This document shows, in pieces, positions 58,711 to 64,000 of a stretch of DNA of 64,000 nt. The position numbers and the translations under genes are program-made. Positions within the stretch are counted from its first letter, which is position 1, and every line of letters begins with the position of its first letter. This DNA comes from Bacillota bacterium. Lineage in GTDB: Bacteria > Bacillota > Ch66 > Ch109. The notes beneath the pieces are model-generated. The model made no database searches and was not told where the DNA came from. It saw only the letters and a program-made list of their open reading frames with translations. The stretch spans positions 124,001 to 188,000 of the forward strand of contig JABLWZ010000008.1 of assembly GCA_013178275.1 (NCBI GenBank). The letters are read 5' to 3'.

Positions 58711-58744
58711 AAAAACAAAACCCCAGAACCTTCTCGTTCTGGGG
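58711..58744 (-). terminator. Terminator of tRNA-Lys
   Basis: CCCCAGAAC and GTTCTGGGG form a perfect 9-bp stem. On the minus strand it is followed by TTTTGTTTTTT. Confidence 0.85.
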
Positions 58745-58751
58745 AAATAAC

Positions 58752-58827
58752 TGGTGCGCCATCACGGATTCGAACCGCGGACCCTCCGATTAAGAGTCGG
58801 ATGCTCTACCAGCTAAGCTAATGGCGC
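58752..58827 (-). tRNA. tRNA-Lys (anticodon CTT)
   Basis: 76 nt including encoded CCA. Acceptor GCGCCAT pairs with ATGGCGC, the anticodon loop is CTCTTAA, and the T arm CGCGGTTCGAATCCGTG folds normally (one G-T). A terminator lies 8 bp beyond the 3' end. Confidence 0.95.
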
Positions 58828-58941
58828 ATGCAAATCGTTTGCATTTTTGAAGACATGTACTATTATAATCCCGGACTCGAATATGTCAAGCGGTTTTCTC
58901 TCGACAATGGTGAAAAAGACGGTCCCTGCCCACCCCGGGGG

Positions 58942-59238
58942 CTAGACGTTCTCCTCCCGGGATTTGTCGCCGTCCTTGCCGTTCAGGTTGATGTTCATCC
59001 CGAAGCATATCTCGTCGGTCAGGATGCGGGTCAGGTACTGGTGACCCTCGTCGGTGGTGCCGCAGATCCTGACCTGCTCGATCCGGGATCCCGTCTCGAA
59101 CAGCTCCCGCAGCTCCCGGATCAGGGACCTCAGGTTGTTGAACTTGGTGAGCCCCCCGATGTTGCGGTTGGTGGTGTAGTTTATGATGCCTTCCGCCTGG
59201 CTGATTATCTGGTAGTTTCCGGCTGTCCTGGCAGTCAT
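58942..59238 (-). CDS. Unknown 98-residue protein
   Basis: A small protein (GNYQIISQAEGIINYTTNRN, then LIRELRELFETGSRIEQVRI, then FGMNINLNGKDGDKSREEN) with no recognised family. The opening MTARTAGNYQIISQAEG resembles N-terminal signature parts of Clostridia sporulation or coat-linked small proteins only loosely. It stands alone. Confidence 0.55.
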   Translation of the reverse strand: MTARTAGNYQIISQAEGIINYTTNRNIGGLTKFNNLRSLIRELRELFETGSRIEQVRICGTTDEGHQYLTRILTDEICFGMNINLNGKDGDKSREENV

Positions 59239-59319
59239 CTAGAACCCCCCTCCACATCAACTCATCTCTCTGTCTTCATACTAATTACCCGCCCCGTCCC
59301 CTGTCAATTCACTTTTTTG

Positions 59320-59745
59320 TCATATCTTGGGGGGCCTTTTTAATATGAGAACCCGCTCCAGCAGGTCGTGGAACTTTTCGAAAAGGAGCCCCACGACAAA
59401 CCAGGCCGGGACGTAGTCCAGCCTGATAAAACCGTTTACATGGCTGTCGGTGTGGGGAGAGTAGTTCCAGGGGCAGAAACCGATGGTCGACTGGAGCACC
59501 CATCCCGCGGCGTACTCCAGCATGATGATGAATGAGGCCCAGATGGCCCCCCTCACCCACCAGGGAGCGGGACGGATCGCTTCGTGTACCGGCTCCATCA
59601 GCACGGCCAGGCCGTAGATGGGAAACATCCAGAGGTAGGTGAAGCCGGTCAGCGCCCAGCGTCCCTGGATTATCGAGCCCGAGCCGGTCCAGAGTATCTC
59701 CATCAGCATGCCGGCGGCCCCGTAGATTAAAAACCTGGTTTTCAT
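59320..59745 (-). CDS. Putative ABC-transporter permease-like (CmpB family) membrane protein
   Basis: A 141-residue integral membrane protein with about four helices. The opening FLIYGAAGMLMEILWTGSGS, LTGFTYLWMFPIYGLAVLME and the conserved CPWNYSPHTDSHVNGFIRLD match the CmpB-type membrane family of Firmicutes. The biochemical role is unknown. It is AT-poor like the core genes and is read on its own. Confidence 0.75.
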   Translation of the reverse strand: MKTRFLIYGAAGMLMEILWTGSGSIIQGRWALTGFTYLWMFPIYGLAVLMEPVHEAIRPAPWWVRGAIWASFIIMLEYAAGWVLQSTIGFCPWNYSPHTDSHVNGFIRLDYVPAWFVVGLLFEKFHDLLERVLILKRPPKI

Positions 59746-59898
59746 ACTGCTAGTTTTCGACCCGAACCGGCCGGTCTATGCTGACACTATCTGGGTGAGC
59801 GGTAACGTCGACCACAGGGGAAATAATCGAACCAATCATAATTGGAGCGACATAAAACTTGATAGGTAAATTAGGAGATCTGCATTTGGAACATGATT

Positions 59899-60705
59899 TT
59901 AGGATTTTATTATGTTCTGGTACCATTCGGGCCTGCGGTCGTTAAACAGCTGGTTGTGGACGTTGATGCTCTTGTCGATGGCCCTGGCGGGGTCGACCTC
60001 TATGACCGCGCTGGCCTCGTCCTGATCTCCCAGCCGAAACCGCAGCACCCCTCCGACGTCGACCACCTGGCTCTGCCCGGTAAAACCCAGGTCTTCCTCG
60101 TCCCGGACCTCCCGCCCGACCCGGTTGGCGGTGACGCAGATGATGTTGTTTTCGAGGGAACGGGTGATCATGGCCTGCTGGCACCAGGGCAGCACCAGGT
60201 TGGCGGGCTGGCATACGACCTGGGCCCCGCTGAGCGCGAGCACCCTAGCCGCCTCGGGGAAGAACCAGTCGAAGCAGATCATGACCCCCACCTTGGCCCC
60301 CTTGATCTCGAACACCTGGTAGCCCAGGTCCCCGGGAGCGAACCACTTCTTTTCCTTATAGAACAGGTGGATCTTGCGGTATTTGCCCAGGTAGCCCGAG
60401 GGGCCCAGGACCACCGCGGAGTTGAAGTACTTGTCCTGCTGCGGGTCGTACTCGGCCATCCCGGCCACTATCCCCATGCCCTTTTTTCTGGCTATCGCTT
60501 CCAGGGCACGGGTGGTGCGCCCGCCGGGAATCTCTTCCGCCAGTCTCTTCAGTTCTTCCCGGGACTCGAACAGGTACCCGGTGGAGAACAGCTCCGGCAG
60601 CACCATCAGGTCGGCCTCCAGCTGGGATAAGGCGGCCTCCGCCTTGTTCAGGTTGCTCTCGATGTCGCCGAACTCGGGGGCGAACTGGTAAATCCCTACC
60701 CTCAA
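59899..60705 (-). CDS. Carbon-nitrogen hydrolase (nitrilase superfamily)
   Basis: A 268-residue protein with the Glu-Lys-Cys triad of the nitrilase/amidase superfamily: ADLMVLPELFSTGYLF (Glu38), YRKIHLFYKEKKWF (Lys) and VGVMICFDWFFPEAAR (Cys). Members hydrolyse amides or nitriles, for example omega-amidases or N-carbamoylputrescine amidases. The substrate is unclear. Stop-to-start spacing to the upstream GTPase gene is 13 bp, so they form an operon. Confidence 0.9.
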   Translation of the reverse strand: MRVGIYQFAPEFGDIESNLNKAEAALSQLEADLMVLPELFSTGYLFESREELKRLAEEIPGGRTTRALEAIARKKGMGIVAGMAEYDPQQDKYFNSAVVLGPSGYLGKYRKIHLFYKEKKWFAPGDLGYQVFEIKGAKVGVMICFDWFFPEAARVLALSGAQVVCQPANLVLPWCQQAMITRSLENNIICVTANRVGREVRDEEDLGFTGQSQVVDVGGVLRFRLGDQDEASAVIEVDPARAIDKSINVHNQLFNDRRPEWYQNIIKS

Positions 60706-60718
60706 TCTTTTCCTCCTC

Positions 60719-61660
60719 CTACTGGTTTATTTCCACGATATCTTCGTCGGAAAGTTCGTATTCACGGGGCACCGGCTGGCCGGGGAAACGGGTCGATCCC
60801 CAGACCCGCACGTTCTTTATCCGCCTGGCCAGGTCCTTGTGGATGGATTCAGCCAGGTCGACCACGGTGCTCCCCCGGGGCATGATGAAAGGGGCCTTTT
60901 TGTCGGGCTCGCGGCCGGGAGCCTTGGTGTAAATACGGACCACCCCCAGCAGCTCGAACAGGTACCACCGCAGGTATTCCAGGTTGTGCCCGGTTTCGGC
61001 CGAGGTGGCGATGACCTCCACCCCCGGAGGCGCGGCGTCCCTGATCATGTCGATAATCTCCTCGTCCACGGCCAGGTCGAAGCGGTTGGCGACTATCGCG
61101 CAGCGCTTGTCGGACAGCCGCTTCTCCTTCATGTAATCCAGGACCTTTCCCAGGTGTTCCAGGCAGTCGTCGGAGCCGGCGTCGATGACTATCATCACCA
61201 GGTGCGCGTTCCTGAGCAGTCCGGATAGCCCCGGAGGGGTTATCTCATCGCTGATGGGCGGGGTATCCACCAGCTGTATCAGCACGTTCTCATAAGGCAT
61301 CATCCCGGCGATGGGGGCAGTGGTGGTGAAGGGGTAGTCCGCGATCTTGACCCGCGCCCGGCTGAGCCTGCCCACCAGGGCCGATTTCCCGCTGTTGGGG
61401 AACCCCAGCAGGGCGATCTGACCGGCCCCTTCTTTTTCGATATGGAAGGGATCGAACCTTGACGCGCTGGACTTGGCGCTGCCCTCCTGGCGGAGTTTGG
61501 AGAGGCGTTTCTTGAGGTCGGCCTGCAGCTTTTCGGTGCCCTTGTGCTTGGGTATCACCGCCAGCATCTCTTCCAGGGCGGCAATCTTCTCCTTGACGGT
61601 CACGGCGTTTTTGTATGCGTCTTCGGCTGCATAGTACTGGGGCGTAAGATTGGCCGGCAT
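60719..61660 (-). CDS. DRG/Obg-type GTPase with C-terminal TGS domain
   Basis: A 313-residue protein (ATG 61660, behind GGGGGGGGAAA). G1 GFPNSGKSAL, the switch YPFTTTAPIAG, G3 VDTPPI and G4 ANRFDL are in order. A TGS-like C-terminal domain follows (VRIYTKAPGREPDKKAPFIM, then GSTVVDLAESIHKDL). The N-terminal ~75 residues are helical. This layout is closest to the DRG/OBG relatives, which bind ribosomes or RNA. A longer start at 61705 has no better support. Cotranscribed with the nitrilase-like gene. Confidence 0.88.
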   Translation of the reverse strand: MPANLTPQYYAAEDAYKNAVTVKEKIAALEEMLAVIPKHKGTEKLQADLKKRLSKLRQEGSAKSSASRFDPFHIEKEGAGQIALLGFPNSGKSALVGRLSRARVKIADYPFTTTAPIAGMMPYENVLIQLVDTPPISDEITPPGLSGLLRNAHLVMIVIDAGSDDCLEHLGKVLDYMKEKRLSDKRCAIVANRFDLAVDEEIIDMIRDAAPPGVEVIATSAETGHNLEYLRWYLFELLGVVRIYTKAPGREPDKKAPFIMPRGSTVVDLAESIHKDLARRIKNVRVWGSTRFPGQPVPREYELSDEDIVEINQ

Positions 61661-61967
61661 TTTCCCCCCCCCTGTTTCTTTGGCCTCGGGATATATTTTC
61701 TCCAATGTTGCGAATTTTCCTGCTTTCAGGAATACCTTACCGGTTTACTTTCGATTATCCTGGTGTTACAATGCTTTTGCTCTTTAGTATCAGGTTATGG
61801 TTAAATAGGTTCCTCCGGTATTTCAAGAGTATACATTATTAGGAGGGAATATTTACCTCCCCCGGTTTCGCAGGGTTTTATTTTTTTTCGTAGAATTTTC
61901 ATAAAAACATTCCGGAATCTGTCTCCTATGTACCCAACATCAGATCAACGATTTAGGAGAGTGCATT
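61661..61967. other. Intergenic region between divergent GTPase and phosphorylase genes
   Basis: This contains no supported gene. It must hold the promoters of both divergent genes, and CAATGCTTTTGCTCTTTAG-like AT-rich sequence is present. Nothing structured was recognised. Confidence 0.4.
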
Positions 61968-63614
61968 ATGAGAGAGGTTAACCAGGGTATTCCAAGGGTT
62001 GCTTATTTCTGTATGGAGTACGGGCTGCACGAGGAGTTTCAGATCTATGCCGGCGGCCTGGGCATCCTGGCTGGCGACCACCTGAAAACGGCTGGTGATC
62101 TCGGTTTACCTATGGTTGGAATCGGACTGCTCTGGCGCTACGGCTACACCACCCAACTGATCGGGTCCGACGGAAGACCGTACGACAACTATCCCGAAAT
62201 GCACTACGATTTTCTGCATGACACCGGGGTAAAGGTCAAGGTCCAGGTCCGGGGCCGGGACATCGCCTGCCGGGTCTGGATGGTCGACAAGTACGGCAAC
62301 GTACCGCTCTACCTTCTGGATGCCGACCTGCCGGAGAACGATGATCGCTGGATCACCGGCCACCTTTACGGCGGTGACAGCGAGACCCGGGTCGCGCAGG
62401 AGATACTGCTGGGTATCGGTGGGATAAGGGCGCTCAGGGCCCTGGGCATCGAGGTCGATGTCTACCACTTCAACGAGGGACACGCTGTGCTGGCGGGCAT
62501 CGAGATGATCAGGGAACTCATGGAACAGGGCTGGAACTTCGACAGCGCCGTGGCCGAGGTCAGGAAGCGGATCGTCTTCACCACCCACACCCCGGTGCTG
62601 GCGGGCAACGAGTCACACTCGCTGAAGACCCTGGAGGACATGGGAGCCTTCAACGGCCTGAACTGGGATCAGATGAAGCAGCTGGGCGGAGAACCGTTTG
62701 GGATGACGGTGGCGGGACTCAGGCTGTCCCGCTACGCCAACGCGGTGGCGCAGCTGCATGGGTCCACCGCCCGCATGATGTGGAAGAACACCATCGGGGC
62801 GGCCCCGATAGTGGCGATCACCAATGGCGTCCACACCGGGACCTGGAGGGACGGCCGGGTGAAGCTGGCCTACGAGACCGGGGCAGACCTCTGGACCCCG
62901 CACCAGCTGGCCAAGCAGGAACTGATAAACGAGATCGCGCAACGTACCGGGACCTGGCTGAATCCCAACGTGCTGCTGATCGGGTTTGCCCGGCGGGCTG
63001 CCACCTACAAGCGCGCCAACCTGATCTTCCAGCGCCAGTGGCTGATAGAACCGCTGCTCCGCGAGGGCAAGGTCCAGCTGGTCTTCTCGGGCAAAGCGCA
63101 CCCGCACGATGAAAACGGGAAGGGCATCATCTCCACGGTGGTCGAGATGAGCCGCCGCTACCCGAACAGCGTGGTCTTCCTGCAGAACTACGACATGAGG
63201 CTGGGCCGGCTCCTGACCCGCGGCTGCGACGTGTGGCTGAACAACCCGCGCCGGCCCCAGGAGGCGAGCGGCACCTCGGGGATGAAGGCGGCCATGAACG
63301 GCATCCTGAACCTGAGCGTCCTAGACGGCTGGTGGCCCGAGGGTTGCCAGCACGGCATCACCGGCTGGCAGATCGGGAACGCCTACGAGGGGCCCGACCA
63401 GGACGAGAACGACCTGAATTCGCTGTACAAGGTGCTGCTGGACGAGGTCATCCCGACCTACTACTGCAACCACCATCGCTGGGTGGAGATGATGCGGGCG
63501 AGCATCAGAATGTCCCACTACCAGTTCTCCGCCGAGCGGATGCTGAAGGAGTACTACGCGCTGATGTACGAGCCCAACGACCTGGCCTGGAGACAGGTGG
63601 CGGCGGGCAAGTAA
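61968..63614 (+). CDS. glgP: Alpha-glucan phosphorylase
   Basis: A 548-residue enzyme of the shorter alpha-glucan phosphorylase subfamily (GT35). It has VAYFCMEYGLHEEFQIYAGG then LGILAGDHLKTAGDLGLPMV, FNEGHAVLAGIE, VFTTHTPVLAGNE and TNGVHTGTW. Near the end are the phosphate-site Arg in GFARRAATYKRANL and the PLP Lys in EASGTSGMKAAMNG. It cuts storage glycogen to glucose-1-phosphate. It is much shorter than the ~830-residue glycogen phosphorylases, as expected for this subfamily. A GAGAG ribosome binding site precedes the ATG. Terminator at 63637. Confidence 0.93.
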   Translation: MREVNQGIPRVAYFCMEYGLHEEFQIYAGGLGILAGDHLKTAGDLGLPMVGIGLLWRYGYTTQLIGSDGRPYDNYPEMHYDFLHDTGVKVKVQVRGRDIACRVWMVDKYGNVPLYLLDADLPENDDRWITGHLYGGDSETRVAQEILLGIGGIRALRALGIEVDVYHFNEGHAVLAGIEMIRELMEQGWNFDSAVAEVRKRIVFTTHTPVLAGNESHSLKTLEDMGAFNGLNWDQMKQLGGEPFGMTVAGLRLSRYANAVAQLHGSTARMMWKNTIGAAPIVAITNGVHTGTWRDGRVKLAYETGADLWTPHQLAKQELINEIAQRTGTWLNPNVLLIGFARRAATYKRANLIFQRQWLIEPLLREGKVQLVFSGKAHPHDENGKGIISTVVEMSRRYPNSVVFLQNYDMRLGRLLTRGCDVWLNNPRRPQEASGTSGMKAAMNGILNLSVLDGWWPEGCQHGITGWQIGNAYEGPDQDENDLNSLYKVLLDEVIPTYYCNHHRWVEMMRASIRMSHYQFSAERMLKEYYALMYEPNDLAWRQVAAGK

Positions 63615-63636
63615 AAAATCGTAGAGAAAGACCGGG

Positions 63637-63665
63637 GCGCCGGCTGGAAAGGCCGGCGCTTTTTA
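63637..63665 (+). terminator. Terminator of the phosphorylase gene
   Basis: GCGCCGGC and GCCGGCGC pair perfectly over 8 bp with a 7-nt loop, followed by TTTTT. Confidence 0.9.
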
Positions 63666-63806
63666 TATTGCCCGGCGGTTGAACGGAGATGCAGGGCGCG
63701 CCGCTGGGAGGTTCCTCAGGGGCATAAGCCCGTCGGGTTGTCGGTGAATTGTTTTTCCCGCATCTTGGGCAAGCTAGGGGAGAAACTTTTTTATCCGAGG
63801 TTACGA

Positions 63807-64000
63807 ATGACTGCTTTATCTGCAACCAATCCGATACTGAGCGATCCCGAGACTGTTTTTCCCGGCTCCTCGTCCGGCCTGATGCAGTCGGTCGAGACGA
63901 GCCTCTTGGACCATGCCGGCCAGGCCCAGTCCCCTCTGGATGAGATGATCCGGCACATCCTGGAGGCCGGGGGCAAGCGGCTGCGCCCCAGGCTGGCTAT
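63807..64000 (+). CDS. Polyprenyl synthetase, N-terminal part
   Basis: The first ~64 residues of a protein continuing beyond the window. LDEMIRHILEAGGKRLRPRL matches the N-terminal signature of trans-isoprenyl diphosphate synthases (GGKRLRP), which make the long isoprenoid side chains of menaquinone. Start ATG 63807 behind CCGAGGTTACGA. The catalytic DDxxD motifs lie outside the window, so product length cannot be judged. Confidence 0.85.
   Translation, partial: MTALSATNPILSDPETVFPGSSSGLMQSVETSLLDHAGQAQSPLDEMIRHILEAGGKRLRPRLA

Overview
The window looks like a chromosomal segment of an endospore-forming, probably anaerobic Firmicute of the Clostridia, most like the Peptococcaceae/Desulfotomaculum-Pelotomaculum group. 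This is inferred from gene content: a SpoIID-like protein, a SleB-type cortex hydrolase, a CotF-like coat protein, two DUF3231 proteins, a sigma-54 activator, CoA-disulfide reductase and half-rubrerythrin genes, and strong GGAGG ribosome binding sites. The core genes are GC-rich. Several islands are clearly AT-richer (about 9.8-17 kb and 48.6-52.1 kb). No rRNA genes and no CRISPR array were seen.

Layout. 0-9.5 kb: end of a diacylglycerol-kinase-like gene, xthA, small proteins, a GNAT enzyme, a secreted phosphodiester glycosidase, an NtrC-type regulator, a membrane acyltransferase and aroA. 9.6-17.2 kb: an AT-rich accessory region with a flavin oxidoreductase, an XRE regulator, an HD-domain protein and a DUF4145 protein. 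Much of it lies between two near-identical terminator repeats (11246-11320 and 17072-17135). 17.2-24.6 kb: tandem DUF3231 genes, a secreted stalk-domain protein, an MBOAT/DHHW polysaccharide O-acetylation pair and a Crp/Fnr regulator. 24.6-29 kb: an operon with two acyl-ACP-reductase-like proteins, one fused to a class III aminotransferase. 29-46 kb: mostly housekeeping and sporulation genes, including HAD proteins, a SpoIID-like lipoprotein, a tRNA methylation/MoaD-like operon, a TtcA-like PP-loop protein, coat proteins, nth, a CoA-disulfide reductase, a lactate permease and HU. 46-52.5 kb: small genes, then a 3.58 kb transposon with perfect 26-bp inverted ends and a 9-bp target duplication, inserted in an array of tandem terminator hairpins. 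52.5-64 kb: tRNA-fMet, a transglutaminase gene behind two tandem c-di-GMP-I riboswitches, sleB, a PurF-like protein lacking the catalytic cysteine, hicAB, tRNA-Lys, a nitrilase/GTPase operon, glgP and the start of a polyprenyl synthetase gene.

The most unusual content is: (1) the aminotransferase/acyl-ACP-reductase operon, which by domain logic could turn an acyl thioester into an aldehyde and then an amine; (2) a dispersed family of structured elements (29.7, 40.0 and 57.1 kb, with a related one at 30.4 kb) whose closing stem and internal hairpin covary, pointing to an RNA; (3) the complete transposon with a MazF-like passenger; (4) the double riboswitch-terminator leader.
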